A program made the translations under genes and the position numbers. Positions 47,952 to 57,621 of a stretch of DNA of 64,000 nt are shown in pieces. Origin of the DNA: Pseudarcicella hirudinis (lineage in GTDB: Bacteria; Bacteroidota; Bacteroidia; Cytophagales; Spirosomataceae); assembly GCF_900115665.1 (NCBI RefSeq), contig NZ_FOXH01000017.1, positions 62,001 through 126,000 on the forward strand. The letters are read 5' to 3'. A model generated the notes under the pieces. It did no database searches. It was not told the origin of the DNA and saw nothing but the letters and a program-made list of their open reading frames with translations. The first letter of the stretch is position 1. Every line of letters begins with the position of its first letter.

Positions 47952-49715
47952 TTACCACCCAGGATTCTGTATCATTAGCTTATTTCTATCTATTTCTGAT
48001 TGTGGAATTGGCCAGAAATAGTGTTTTCTTTCAAAAACACGTGTTTCAAAAACAGACCTTTCATAAAACTCTGTATCGGTAAAGCTTATTCCTTTGCTTA
48101 TATTCATACCATACATAGGGCCGCCTTGTGTTTCCTGAGCAATCTTCCATCTACGCACATCATATAAACGGTGTTCCTCAAAGGCTAGCTCAATTCGTCT
48201 TTCATGTCGAACACGATCACGCATTTCTGACTGATTGAAGCCAGTTGGCAATGCCGGAATACCTGCTCTTTCACGAACTAAATTGATGTATTTAGCAATG
48301 TCAGCATTATTTGGGTTATATTCATTTAAGGCTTCTGCATAATTAAGATACATTTCTGCTAATCTAAAATAAATCCAAGATTGTTGTGTATATCTATTAT
48401 TAGGCACATCACTATTTGGGCTTACAAATTTTGTAAGCAAATAACCTGTTTCGGTATGATCATGAGAACCGTTTTTACCGGAAGCACCTGTAGCATATAA
48501 TTGAATAGGTGTACCGGAGGCACCCGAAAATACCCAGGTATCGTGATTATACAGCACACATACATAAAACCTGGGTTCACGATTGAGGTACATATTCCAG
48601 TCCAGCGATTTGGTGAACTTTGTGTCAGTACTCGAAAGCCCTGTTTCTATATAGCCCGAACCAGCCTCATTAATACGTTTGCCATTGGCCATGTGATAGG
48701 CATCAACCATTTGTTGTGTAACAGCCAAGCCATTCCACCCCTTCATTTGTCGCGGTGCCGCATGAATAGTCCACTTATTGGTATTAGCACTTGGTCTTCC
48801 CCAAATTACTTCACTGTTCCAACGATCAATAAACACATCTCTATATGAAGCATAAGGGTCTAAATCACCATTGACAGTCGATTTTTTATACAACCCCCCG
48901 GGCATCATATCTATTACAGCCTTGGCGGCGTCAGCTGCCAGTTTCCATTTGTTGACGTCATAACTATTTGTAATTAATAACTTCCCATTTGAGTTTTTGA
49001 AATCAGCATAATCCTGATTATTTCCATTAAACAAAGGACTGGCAGCATATAATAACACACGGGCTTTTATCGCCATTGTTGTACGTTTATCCATTCTACC
49101 ATAATCTATTACATTAGGAACGGTACCAGGCAAATCTTTAGCTGCTAAATCAAGTTCGTCAGCAATATATTTCACGCATTCATCATAAGAATTACGTGGA
49201 CGAAGTGTTTCCGCATTTGTAGCATCAACAGGGATCGCATTAGATAAAATTACTACCGGACCGTATTGTTGTAACAAAAGAAAGTAATAATAGGCCCTCA
49301 ACGCACGGGCCTCAGCTTTTGTTCGAATATTAATGCCTGGTGTAATGCCCTCACATTCAGTACAGCGTTCCACCTGACTAATATACACCGAGGCTGCCCG
49401 AATAGCCTTGTAGTAAAATGAATATCTATCATAAGGAATAGAGGTAGGCCCCCAGTTTCCAGTATTAATATTATTAGCCCCAATTGTTGTCCAAACAAAA
49501 TCTCCTTCGTCAGATACCGGCGTTAAGTTGGCATAAGGATCTGCCGGGTCTGGCAGGTAACTATAAATGTTGGCAAGGTATTTTTCAACCTCCAGTCTTG
49601 TAGTAAATACAGCATCAATAGTCAACATATCATCCGGCTGTTTATCCAGAAAATCATCACACGAAAAACCTATTATGCCTGATATAAATAAAAGAAAGAT
49701 GGATATTCGTTTCAT
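47952..49715 (-). CDS. SusD/RagB-family glycan-binding lipoprotein
   Basis: A 587-aa outer-membrane lipoprotein; the lipobox ends at C19 (GFSCDD). The N-terminus FLDKQPDDMLT is typical of SusD-like proteins. A helical TPR-type scaffold follows (IRAASVYISQVERC, AEARALRAYYYFLLLQQYGP), and the C-terminus has the usual RHERRIELAFEEHRLYDVRRW block and YFWPIPQSEIDRN. SusD proteins act as a lid on the SusC transporter and help capture glycan fragments. The gene lies 99 bases downstream of SusC on the same strand. Substrate follows the locus enzymes and is not proven. Confidence 0.95.
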   Translation of the reverse strand: MKRISIFLLFISGIIGFSCDDFLDKQPDDMLTIDAVFTTRLEVEKYLANIYSYLPDPADPYANLTPVSDEGDFVWTTIGANNINTGNWGPTSIPYDRYSFYYKAIRAASVYISQVERCTECEGITPGINIRTKAEARALRAYYYFLLLQQYGPVVILSNAIPVDATNAETLRPRNSYDECVKYIADELDLAAKDLPGTVPNVIDYGRMDKRTTMAIKARVLLYAASPLFNGNNQDYADFKNSNGKLLITNSYDVNKWKLAADAAKAVIDMMPGGLYKKSTVNGDLDPYASYRDVFIDRWNSEVIWGRPSANTNKWTIHAAPRQMKGWNGLAVTQQMVDAYHMANGKRINEAGSGYIETGLSSTDTKFTKSLDWNMYLNREPRFYVCVLYNHDTWVFSGASGTPIQLYATGASGKNGSHDHTETGYLLTKFVSPNSDVPNNRYTQQSWIYFRLAEMYLNYAEALNEYNPNNADIAKYINLVRERAGIPALPTGFNQSEMRDRVRHERRIELAFEEHRLYDVRRWKIAQETQGGPMYGMNISKGISFTDTEFYERSVFETRVFERKHYFWPIPQSEIDRNKLMIQNPGW

Positions 49716-49814
49716 TGTTTTGTCCTTAAATTATACAGTTGATTATTTTGTTCAACCATCAGTTTTTTTAATACTTTTTAGAAAGAAAATAAAGTATATC
49801 AAGGGTGAATCGCC

Positions 49815-52800
49815 TTAAAAATTAATATTTACACCCATATTAATGTTCTTTTGGATAGGATATACGGCTCCTCTCCCATCACCTAATTCAGGATCCCAGA
49901 AGTTAAATTTACTCCAGGTAAGAAGGTTTAGTCCTGAGACATACACTCTGAAAGTATTTATTTTAAATTTTTGTGTAACCTCCTTAGGGATTGTATAACC
50001 TATTTCGACAGTTTTTAAGCGTAAATAACCGGCATCTCTTTGCCACCAGGTAGACGGACGGAAATTGTTGGCATTAGTACCAAAAGAAAGTCTTGGGAAG
50101 ATAACATCCTGGTTAGGGTTTTCAGGAGTCCAACGATTTAACACATTTATATTGATATTCCCACGAATTCCTCCTTCTGCAAATGGATAAAACCCAACTC
50201 CTCCAAGCATAAAGCTCATTGTTCCTGCACCTTGTAAGAAGGCTGAAAAGTCAAAGCCTTTAAAACTGAGTGATACCCCAAAACCATATACTAATTGCGG
50301 AGTACCAGGATTTCCGATAGCTACTTCATCAAATGCGTCAATTTTCCCATCTTCATTCACATCTTTATATTTTATGTCTCCGACACGTACTGGTCCAAAC
50401 GTTTGAACAGGAGAATTATTTATTTCGTCCTGGCTGGTAAACAAACCCTCTGCAATCAGGCCAAAAGGTTGTTGATAGCGCTTCCCCCTTCTGTTTTGAT
50501 AAGTATATTTATAGTCCGGAGCATCATCATTAATAAGCTTATTCTGAACATACGTTACATTGGCTTTTAGGCCTAAGTTTAGTTTTCCTAGTTTTTTATT
50601 ATACTCCATATTGGCATCAATCCCCTTATTCTCGAACTCCCCAATATTTCCCCACGGATTATTTTGAAGACCCATAATGTCTGGAAGGGAGTTTCGTTGC
50701 ATAAAGATTCCAGAACGATTTCTATGGAAGATATCTGCCTGTACATAAAATCCGCGTAAAAAACGCATTTCAATACCTATATTACTTTCAATTTCTTTCT
50801 CCCATGTAAGATCTGCACCCCATTGGTCTTCCCCTCTCCCCGAAAAAACATTATTTACATCCACCCCAAAGGTATATCCGCCATTACCCCCTCCTACCGT
50901 TGTTAAGTAAGCAAAACGACGTCCACCAATTTGATCATTCCCTTTTGTACCATAAGATCCTCTTAGTTTTAAATATTGTATAACATCATTATCCTTGAAA
51001 AAGGGTTCCTGCGAAATTATCCACCCTAAAGCATACGCAGGAAAAAAGCCAAACCGATGGCCTTTGGCAAAGTTCTCAGAACCGTTATAACCAGCATTAA
51101 ACTCAAAGAAGTATTTAGACTTGTAATTGTAAGATACACGGCCAACCAACCCCTGTAACCTGAATGGCAATGAACTTATGGCATCAGCGGCATCAGCCGA
51201 TTGGTAATCCTGTTGGTTATAAAGTAAAAGTCCACTAATAGCGTGGCTTCCAATGGTTTTATCATAATTAAAATTAGCTTGCATGTAGATACGTCTGTTT
51301 CCACCTGAAGATTTTGAGAAACCTAAGTCAGCGTTACCGTTAACAAATTTATTTAACAATAAATCTCCATTCGTATTTCTTCCTGTAGCAATATAGGCAT
51401 CCACAGCGGACCTGATTCTTCCGATATTGTGAAAGTTATAGCCGTCAAAAGCAAACTTTCCCGAAAACTTCAAGCCTTTTACAACATCAGATAAATCCTG
51501 ATTAAGGGTAATATCCGACTGAATATTGTTTCTCCATTCGGTAGAAAACCCTTTTCCGGTAAGGAGCATATAGGGGTTCGTTACCCCGTTTACACCGCCA
51601 TATACAAATCCAGCAGGATTATTGAATGGATAAGTAGGTGCATAACCAATAGGCGTATTAAAATAAATTTCACTCCAAATATTTGAAGCAGAAGCCCCCG
51701 GATAATTTGAGGTGATTAGAATACCTCCTAAACCCAATTTCAATTCTGTATTTTTGCCTAATCTAACATCAGTGTTAGCACGGAAATTATAGCGCTTTAG
51801 TCCCGCATTAGTATTGTAGGTATTAAGGTTATCGCCTTTCCAGATTCCCTGTTCATCATAGTAGGTTGCTGATACAAAGTATTTTGCATTGACTGAGCCT
51901 CCCGTAATATTAAGATTGGCGCGTTTAGTAGGCGTATTTTTTTTCACCATTAAGTCTAACCAATTAACATTAGGATACAAGTAAGGGTCCGTCCCCGAGG
52001 CATATTTTTTAATAACTTCTGGGGTATAAGGTGTTACAAAGTTTGGGTTTGAAGCCAACTGGGCTTCGTTATACAAGTTCAGATACGTTATACCATCAAC
52101 CAACTCTGGTAAACTTGTTGGAGAATTTAATCCTGTTTCATATTTAAAGCTCACAGTAGGCTTATCGTTGGTTCCTCTTCTTGTGGTAACTAAAATTACC
52201 CCATTTGCTCCCCGAATGCCATAAACAGCTGTTGCCGAAGCATCTTTTAATACAGAGAAGGATTCTATCTCTTCCGGCTCTATGTTATTAATCGGTCTCT
52301 CAACGCCATCGACAAGCACTAATGGTGATGCTCCTGCCCCGAAAGTACTAATACCACGAACCCAAAACTGAGCATCGTCGTACCCAGGTTCACCGTTTCT
52401 TTGAACTGCAATAATCCCTGCTACTTTTCCAGCTAAAGCATTATTTAAAGACCTTGGCGCAGCAGATTTTATATCGTTAATTTTTACTGTTGTGATAGCT
52501 CCGACTACACTTTCTTTCTTTTGTTCTCCATAACCTACTACCACTACTTCGTCTAGCGCTTTGTTATCTAATTGCATAGCAATATCTATTTTCGAGCGGT
52601 TATTTACTTCTACTTCTTGTGTGATATAACCGACAAATGAGAAAACCAACGTGCTATTTCCACTCGGTACCTGAATGGAATATTTACCATCTGACAATGA
52701 GCTAACCCCTTTAGATGTTCCTTTTATGGAAACACTTACACCTGGCATGGGCTGATTTTTTTCGTCAACAATTATCCCAGTTATATTTTTTTCAGCAAGA

Positions 52801-53213
52801 TAACTCGTCCATGAAACCGAAAGCGAATTCATTGGCAACAATATAGGCTTTATCGTTCGGTTCAGGAGAATGGCCGAACCGATGGTCTCGAAAGAAAGAT
52901 CCAAGGGTTTTAGCAACCTGACAAGTACATTCCTGAGAGACTCGTTCTGAATATCAATTGAAACATTTCTTTCAGAACCTATCACTTGGGGGCTATATAT
53001 AAATTTAACAGATGTTGCTTTTTGAATCTGCCGTAATGCCAGATCAAGGGACTTGTTTTCTAAATGCAAGACAACCTTCTGATTCAGAAACTCCTGTCCC
53101 ATATTATCATGTGCAATAGCAAATGTTGCACATACAAAAGTTATTATAATCTGATAAAGAGAAAAACGCATGATTTTCAACAAAATCTTGTTTTGTTTTG
53201 TAATTTTTTTCAT
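49815..53213 (-). CDS. SusC/RagA-family TonB-dependent transporter with STN signalling domain
   Basis: An 1132-aa outer-membrane receptor. After a signal segment (about 14-34), residues about 45-110 form an STN (secretin/TonB short N-terminal) domain, the part that signals to a FecR-type anti-sigma factor. A carboxypeptidase-regulatory-like beta domain (about 132-215; GIIVDEKNQPMPGVSV) precedes the plug, with ALDEVVVVGYGEQK, GVERPINNIEPEEIESFSVLKDASATAVYG and GVILVTTRRG. A long beta barrel follows, ending in NMGVNINF. It should import oligosaccharides with SusD. A weak promoter (TTTTG at 53263-53267 and TAAATTTT at 53233-53240) lies upstream. Confidence 0.95.
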   Translation of the reverse strand: MKKITKQNKILLKIMRFSLYQIIITFVCATFAIAHDNMGQEFLNQKVVLHLENKSLDLALRQIQKATSVKFIYSPQVIGSERNVSIDIQNESLRNVLVRLLKPLDLSFETIGSAILLNRTIKPILLPMNSLSVSWTSYLAEKNITGIIVDEKNQPMPGVSVSIKGTSKGVSSLSDGKYSIQVPSGNSTLVFSFVGYITQEVEVNNRSKIDIAMQLDNKALDEVVVVGYGEQKKESVVGAITTVKINDIKSAAPRSLNNALAGKVAGIIAVQRNGEPGYDDAQFWVRGISTFGAGASPLVLVDGVERPINNIEPEEIESFSVLKDASATAVYGIRGANGVILVTTRRGTNDKPTVSFKYETGLNSPTSLPELVDGITYLNLYNEAQLASNPNFVTPYTPEVIKKYASGTDPYLYPNVNWLDLMVKKNTPTKRANLNITGGSVNAKYFVSATYYDEQGIWKGDNLNTYNTNAGLKRYNFRANTDVRLGKNTELKLGLGGILITSNYPGASASNIWSEIYFNTPIGYAPTYPFNNPAGFVYGGVNGVTNPYMLLTGKGFSTEWRNNIQSDITLNQDLSDVVKGLKFSGKFAFDGYNFHNIGRIRSAVDAYIATGRNTNGDLLLNKFVNGNADLGFSKSSGGNRRIYMQANFNYDKTIGSHAISGLLLYNQQDYQSADAADAISSLPFRLQGLVGRVSYNYKSKYFFEFNAGYNGSENFAKGHRFGFFPAYALGWIISQEPFFKDNDVIQYLKLRGSYGTKGNDQIGGRRFAYLTTVGGGNGGYTFGVDVNNVFSGRGEDQWGADLTWEKEIESNIGIEMRFLRGFYVQADIFHRNRSGIFMQRNSLPDIMGLQNNPWGNIGEFENKGIDANMEYNKKLGKLNLGLKANVTYVQNKLINDDAPDYKYTYQNRRGKRYQQPFGLIAEGLFTSQDEINNSPVQTFGPVRVGDIKYKDVNEDGKIDAFDEVAIGNPGTPQLVYGFGVSLSFKGFDFSAFLQGAGTMSFMLGGVGFYPFAEGGIRGNININVLNRWTPENPNQDVIFPRLSFGTNANNFRPSTWWQRDAGYLRLKTVEIGYTIPKEVTQKFKINTFRVYVSGLNLLTWSKFNFWDPELGDGRGAVYPIQKNINMGVNINF

Positions 53214-53315
53214 AACTTGACTAAGCTTTTTTAAAATTTAGTAAAAAGAATCCCTGCCGACCCAAAACTTAGTTCAGGCCGGTTATTGCTTTTAAGCAAC
53301 ATGAGGGAGAAAATT

Positions 53316-53343
53316 TGTCGAAGATGTGCTCGCATCTTCGACA
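53316..53343 (-). terminator. Strong hairpin between FecR and SusC genes
   Basis: A perfect 11-bp stem (TGTCGAAGATG and complement) with a 6-base loop, 97 bases past the FecR-type stop. On the minus strand it is followed by AAATTTTCTC, only weakly T-rich, so it could end the fecR message or limit read-through into susC. Confidence 0.6.
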
Positions 53344-53439
53344 TTTTCATTTAGAAAGTATTTGAGGAATTAGTACAATTGATTCATTATTTACATAGTT
53401 ATTTGTTTAAAGAGACTTTTTTAGAATCGGCGGAGTTAT

Positions 53440-54552
53440 TTAATTACACTTACTTCCATTAATTACTATTTCACCGTCTTTGATTTCATAAGTGGCATTA
53501 ATAGCTTTACAGATTAATGTCAATTTTTCATACAAAGGCTGGTTTTCCAGCTCTGCCGTGAGCTGACACTTAGAAAGTAACGCTCTATCATATTTTATAG
53601 TAATCCCATAAATTTCTTGCAGAGAATCCAGTACTTCATAAACTGGCGTATTTTCAAAAACCAATATATTATTTTTAATACCTGAAGGTTTTACAGGATC
53701 TGGCAACTCAATCAAAGTGCGTTCTATTTGCTTTGCAGAACGATTGAATATTGCCTTCTGATTTGGGGTTAGTGTCAATTCTGCCTGTTCTGTTGAAATG
53801 CCTTCCTCTTTTTCAGATGAATATACAGCAACCTTTCCCGTTTTTACGATTACTTTTACTTCTGTATCATTATCATAAGAGCTTATTGTAAAACTGGTCC
53901 CTAATACTTTAGTAATAAGTTCATTGGCATAAACAATAAAGGGCTTCCTGGGATCTTTAGTAACTTCAAAAAAGGCTTCTCCGCTTAAGAACACTTCACG
54001 ATTAGTGCCTGCAAATATTTTAGGATAACTAATACGACTATTTGCTCTTAGCTTTATTACACTTCTGTCTGGTAAATACACAAGCATTTCGCTTTTACCT
54101 TTATTAATTACTTCCAGCAACAACTCTTTCTTATTTTCTATACGTTTCTCATATACTGTACTATTCCTAAAAGGATTGACAGATAATTGTGTAGTGATAT
54201 ATAACAAAGCTATAATTCCGATAGCGACAGTTGCAGCAATTTTCCATAGTTTAGCAAAACCGATTAAGCGCTTAGCTGTTGAATAAGAAGACTTGTGTAA
54301 AGAAAGTTCGTCTCTGCTCTTTGATAAGCGTATCAGAGCAGTCTTCAATTCGGTTTCTGTCAGTTCCTCATGGGCATCATGTATTTTTTTTATAAGCTCT
54401 TTTGCGGCCAAAACAGTTTTAGCCTGTTGTGGATGTTGCTTCTGCCAGTTTTCCCAAAATAAGGTATCTTCTGTTGAGTTTCTAATTACCCATCTACAAA
54501 AAGACTCATCTAGAATGAAGTCTTTAATAGAATATTTTGTATAATCTTGCAT
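53440..54552 (-). CDS. FecR-family anti-sigma factor
   Basis: A 370-aa inner-membrane protein. The cytoplasmic N-terminal 100 residues should hold the sigma factor. One membrane span (about 103-121, IAATVAIGIIALLYI) leads to a periplasmic FecR domain (about 140-250; VYLPDRSVIKLRANSRISYP, GEAFFEVTKDPRKPFIV). The C-terminal DUF4974-type domain (about 290-365; VFENTPVYEVLDSLQEIYG) resembles the STN fold. It lies between the ECF sigma gene and SusC, the standard signal chain: glycan on SusC, STN contact with FecR, release of sigma, transcription of the locus. Confidence 0.93.
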   Translation of the reverse strand: MQDYTKYSIKDFILDESFCRWVIRNSTEDTLFWENWQKQHPQQAKTVLAAKELIKKIHDAHEELTETELKTALIRLSKSRDELSLHKSSYSTAKRLIGFAKLWKIAATVAIGIIALLYITTQLSVNPFRNSTVYEKRIENKKELLLEVINKGKSEMLVYLPDRSVIKLRANSRISYPKIFAGTNREVFLSGEAFFEVTKDPRKPFIVYANELITKVLGTSFTISSYDNDTEVKVIVKTGKVAVYSSEKEEGISTEQAELTLTPNQKAIFNRSAKQIERTLIELPDPVKPSGIKNNILVFENTPVYEVLDSLQEIYGITIKYDRALLSKCQLTAELENQPLYEKLTLICKAINATYEIKDGEIVINGSKCN

Positions 54553-54743
54553 AGATAAAATTGTATTTTTGGGCTTTTATACACTGAAATAGTAGCTTTG
54601 GCACAAACAATACCCTTCTTGTTTATATTTTTTTAAAATAATTTTTCTTTCAGACAAAAAATCATCAATTACTCAAAATCAATTTGATTTATTCAATCAC
54701 GAAGTGTTAAATAAAAAATACTCAATAACTCCAAACATGAAAT

Positions 54744-55373
54744 TTAAAGAGGGAAAAAGAGATACTTTAGAAGTGGAATGATTAAAATATCACTAATAGA
54801 GAGTAATATTTTCTTTAAGTTCGAGAGAGAACGATGCAAAAAATTTGCCACTGTTTGGCGCTCAATATCCATAATTGAAGCAATTTCTTCATTAGAAAAA
54901 CCCTGATAGTATTTCAAGAAGATGGCTTCCTGTTGACGTCTGGGTAATTGAATAATAGCCTGACGAATCGTTTGCTCGTTTTCGAGCAGAAACTCCTCGG
55001 CAATCCATTCGGTTTCAACCGATACTCCATCGGTGATCGTAAAGGATTCTTCTTCAAAGTAAGTAATATTGCCTAATCGTTTTTCTAATTTTAGTTTCCT
55101 GAATAGGTTATTTCGAAGTGCCTTAATGAGGTAAATGGTAACATAAGGGTTTTCGACGAGTCTTTCTCTATGTGACCACAATTCAAGAAAAAGATCTTGA
55201 ATACAATCCTTGATTAATTCTTTGTCTTTAGAGAAACGTGTAGCATAATTATATAGCTCTCTGTATCGAATAGCAAAAATTTTGTCAAATGCCTCCCCGT
55301 CTCCATTTTTAAATTGGAGCCATAATTGACTTAATCTGGCTTCATCACTCGGAATTCTATCTATCGTTCTCAT
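54744..55373 (-). CDS. ECF-type RNA polymerase sigma factor
   Basis: A 209-aa sigma-70-family protein with region 2 at about 28-95 (YNYATRFSKDKELIKDCIQDLFLELW) and region 4 at about 135-190 (LPRRQQEAIFLKYYQGFSNEEIASIMDIERQTVANFL). Regions 1 and 3 are absent, as in ECF factors. It is encoded directly before the FecR-type anti-sigma gene, 191 bases away, and should switch on susC/susD and perhaps the plus-strand hydrolases. The C-terminal hydrophobic tail (LLKYLFFPL) is a small oddity seen in some Bacteroidota ECFs. Confidence 0.93.
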   Translation of the reverse strand: MRTIDRIPSDEARLSQLWLQFKNGDGEAFDKIFAIRYRELYNYATRFSKDKELIKDCIQDLFLELWSHRERLVENPYVTIYLIKALRNNLFRKLKLEKRLGNITYFEEESFTITDGVSVETEWIAEEFLLENEQTIRQAIIQLPRRQQEAIFLKYYQGFSNEEIASIMDIERQTVANFLHRSLSNLKKILLSISDILIIPLLKYLFFPL

Positions 55374-55551
55374 ATAAATGTTTAAGCATTTTATTAAAGA
55401 CGCAAATAGATAGCCTAATACCCTTCATTTTCTGATTTTTATTCAAAAAAATGCATATATATTACAAAAAATATTCATTCCGGTTAATTACCATGTTTTA
55501 TTCTGAGTTAAAAGTAAAGTTGTTGGATAAATTTTATATGGAAACCTAATT
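55374..55551 (-). promoter_or_regulatory. Upstream region of the sigma-factor gene
   Basis: Short AT-rich stretch expected to hold the sigma gene's promoter. CTATTTGCG near 55405 is close to the TAnnTTTG box but lacks its leading TA at the right spacing, and no certain site can be given. Confidence 0.25.
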
Positions 55552-55921
55552 TTATTTTTGTAAGGAAATCAGGAATGAAGCATATTGGTATTCAGCTTGC
55601 TTCTCCTCTCCATTAATCATAACTATATTAGGTTTTGAAGGTTGAGAAAATGTAGCTCTTATTAATGGTTGCCAGCTAATTTGTAAATTAAAGTCAGTAT
55701 TTTGCTTTTTGACAATTAAAAATAATTTTGATAACGGACTGTACAGTAATCGTTACCCCTACTACAAACCCGTCTTTCCCACTTCTTTGGGCAATAGTGA
55801 CAATTTCACCGATTTTTCCATAATAACTTTGGTATCGTCTCAAGTAGTTGGGATATGCTTCCAAAATTCCAGTTCAGGATTTTCTTTACTTTGAGAGGGT
55901 TTATCGTACATAATATCGTGG
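55552..55921 (-). pseudogene. Decayed coding sequence beside the broken integrase
   Basis: Several short, protein-like frames follow one another on the minus strand. One reads MYDKPSQSKENPELEFWKHIP (stop at TTTGA) and continues DDTKVIMEKSVKLSLLPKEVGKTG; another gives GKDGFVVGVTITVQSVIKIIF; a third ends TDFNLQISWQPLIRATFSQ...SFLISLQK with a stop at 55552. The frame switches suggest one gene broken by small insertions or deletions. I recognise no family. It overlaps the altered end of the integrase remnant. Confidence 0.5.
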
Positions 55922-56416
55922 CATTATAGTATCCATAAAAAGGAGACACTCGATCACGGGGCTTATAATGACATCTTAGATTCTGATTTATCGTATTGTA
56001 ATCATTTCCTAATTCTGATAGATGCTCATGATATTTCTGAATCCATGTTGGATTTATCTCGGAAAACAGAAGGTCCGCCTCCTCAGGATACCCGATCAAT
56101 TTATTTAATACTGGTTCCTGAATTTGAGGTAGAGATATTTCTTTTATATAATAATCAATAAAACTTTCACCCACTAATTCCACTTTAACCTTCCTACATG
56201 GTAGAAGCATACTTACTTCAGATTTCTGAACTACTCCTTTTCTTTTAGATTGTATTGCTGCATTAATTATCACAGATAAAGGATGTGACGTTCTAACCTC
56301 ACTTCGTTTTACATTCCAATCCTTTTTTTCAATAGCATAACCAACACTGAAACCCTTATGAATACGATTTTGAGTCATGCGGATGCTAATTCAATATGAA
56401 ATGTAATTTGATTCAT
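55806..56416 (-). pseudogene. Truncated tyrosine recombinase/integrase
   Basis: The open frame from 56378 encodes 190 aa. It begins inside the arm-binding domain typical of Bacteroidota integrases (GFSVGYAIEKKDWN, SHPLSVIINAAI) and continues with the SAM-like core-binding domain (LLFSEINPTWIQKYHEHLSELGNDYNTINQNL). The sequence then changes to unrelated residues, and the whole catalytic domain with its R-H-R-Y residues is gone. Just upstream in another frame, MNQITFHIELASA from 56416 looks like the lost true start, so there is a 5' frameshift too. It faces the 3' end of tRNA-Arg, the usual place for a genomic-island integrase. Confidence 0.8.
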
Positions 56417-56499
56417 CTTTTATGAGTGTAACAAATGAGTGTAACATTTTCGGTGTTGTAGTGAACTGTAGTAAAATGATTTTAATACGGAAGGCACAA

Positions 56500-56533
56500 A
56501 AAAAGGTCACTCAACCTATTGAGTGACCTTTTT
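56500..56533 (-). terminator. Terminator of the tRNA operon
   Basis: A 15-bp stem (AAAAAGGTCACTCAA and complement) with loop CCTA, 33 bases past tRNA-Arg. T-runs on both strands would let it work in either direction. Confidence 0.85.
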
Positions 56534-56565
56534 AATTTACCAGAATTTATCCGGATCTGATTTAG

Positions 56566-56639
<74 letters not shown>

Positions 56640-56647
56640 GAAATAAA

Positions 56648-56709
56648 AAAGGATTTTAGAACTATGACTTTAGAATTCAAAATCTAAAATCTAAAATCTA
56701 AAATCCTTT
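56648..56709. repeat. Inverted and tandem repeats between tRNA-Pro and tRNA-Arg
   Basis: AAAGGATTTTAGA (56648-56660) and its exact complement (56697-56709) could form a 13-bp stem around a 36-base loop. Inside the loop and right arm AAAATCT recurs in tandem. It may mark a processing site for the tRNA transcript or a slipped repeat. Confidence 0.6.
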
Positions 56710-56717
56710 ATTTACTG

Positions 56718-56791
56718 TCGGGGTGGCAGGATTCGAACCTGCGACCTCTTGGTCCCAAACCAAGCGCGATACCGGGCTACGCTACACCCCG
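56718..56791 (-). tRNA. tRNA-Pro (anticodon TGG)
   Basis: A 74-base cloverleaf. The acceptor CGGGGTG pairs with CACCCCG, the anticodon loop is TTTGGGA between CTTGG and CCAAG, and the T-arm holds GGTTCGAATCC. No CCA is encoded. It is the middle gene of the operon. Confidence 0.95.
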
Positions 56792-56828
56792 AAAATTACC
56801 TAAACTCTCTTCCTCCAGAATATTGGAG

Positions 56829-56916
<88 letters not shown>

Positions 56917-56966
56917 TTAAACGTGCTAGGTTTCTCTTGTGATACCCTTGTTCCGTTTAGGTGATG

Positions 56967-56998
56967 CAAAGGTAGGGCTTTTTTTTAGTACGATGCAA
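56967..56998 (-). promoter_or_regulatory. Promoter of the tRNA operon
   Basis: On the minus strand TACCTTTG (56967-56974) fits the Bacteroidota -7 box exactly, with TTG (56996-56998) 21 bases upstream as the -33 element. The distance to tRNA-Ser is 50 bases. Confidence 0.7.
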
Positions 56999-57566
56999 GT
57001 TTTGATTCAAAAAAAATCTAAAAAAAAATCACACTTTTTGCTAACTTTTACATATCTTGCTGTAATACAGTTTTTTAAAACAGCACTAATACGTTAATAT
57101 TTTTTTAACTTTTTTTCCTTTATTTAATCAAAATTTGATTCTGACCCGTTTTTTGAGTTTTTAAGGTGTTTTTCTCTTCCATCCCACCACTGATTTTTTT
57201 TCATTAATTCATTTATTCTGACTGAAATATTCAATTCTTTCAATAATCTCCCTCCTTCTTTTCAATATTTTGCAAAATCCCTCTCTTCTATCTATTTCAA
57301 TACTGCCAGCCATTTGAACTTTATTTTGTTTTTACCTGTAAAAACATTGCTCTTACCGCTTTTTTGCAAAAAGCTATTCTTAATCCTGAGACTAACTAAC
57401 ACTTCCTCCCGATCTGTTGTTCCTCTGCTGTGCTCTTGAGACGATCTTTACATAATATGATCATTTCAACTAATCCTCTTCATAAATAGCATCGTTTAAA
57501 CAAATCATATTCTTATCCTCTGAGGAAATCAATTCTTTTTCCGGCTAGAAACCTCTGTCAACATTA
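56999..57566. other. Intergenic region between tRNA operon and gltD
   Basis: Nearly 570 very AT-rich bases, with many T- and C-rich runs on the plus strand. I see no reading frame with protein-like content, no RNA structure and no repeat of note apart from the terminator that follows. Confidence 0.5.
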
Positions 57567-57602
57567 AAAAAGGCCGTCAGAACTAAATCTAACGGCCTTT
57601 TT
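57567..57602 (-). terminator. Terminator of the gltB-gltD operon
   Basis: An 11-bp stem (AAAAAGGCCGT and complement) with a 14-base loop, 20 bases past the gltD stop, with T-runs on both sides. Confidence 0.85.
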
Positions 57603-57621
57603 AACAATATTTCTTATTTAA

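Noticed and set aside
56660-56709. AAAATCT tandem units as a CRISPR array
   Set aside because: The units are seven bases long with no spacers and no cas genes nearby.
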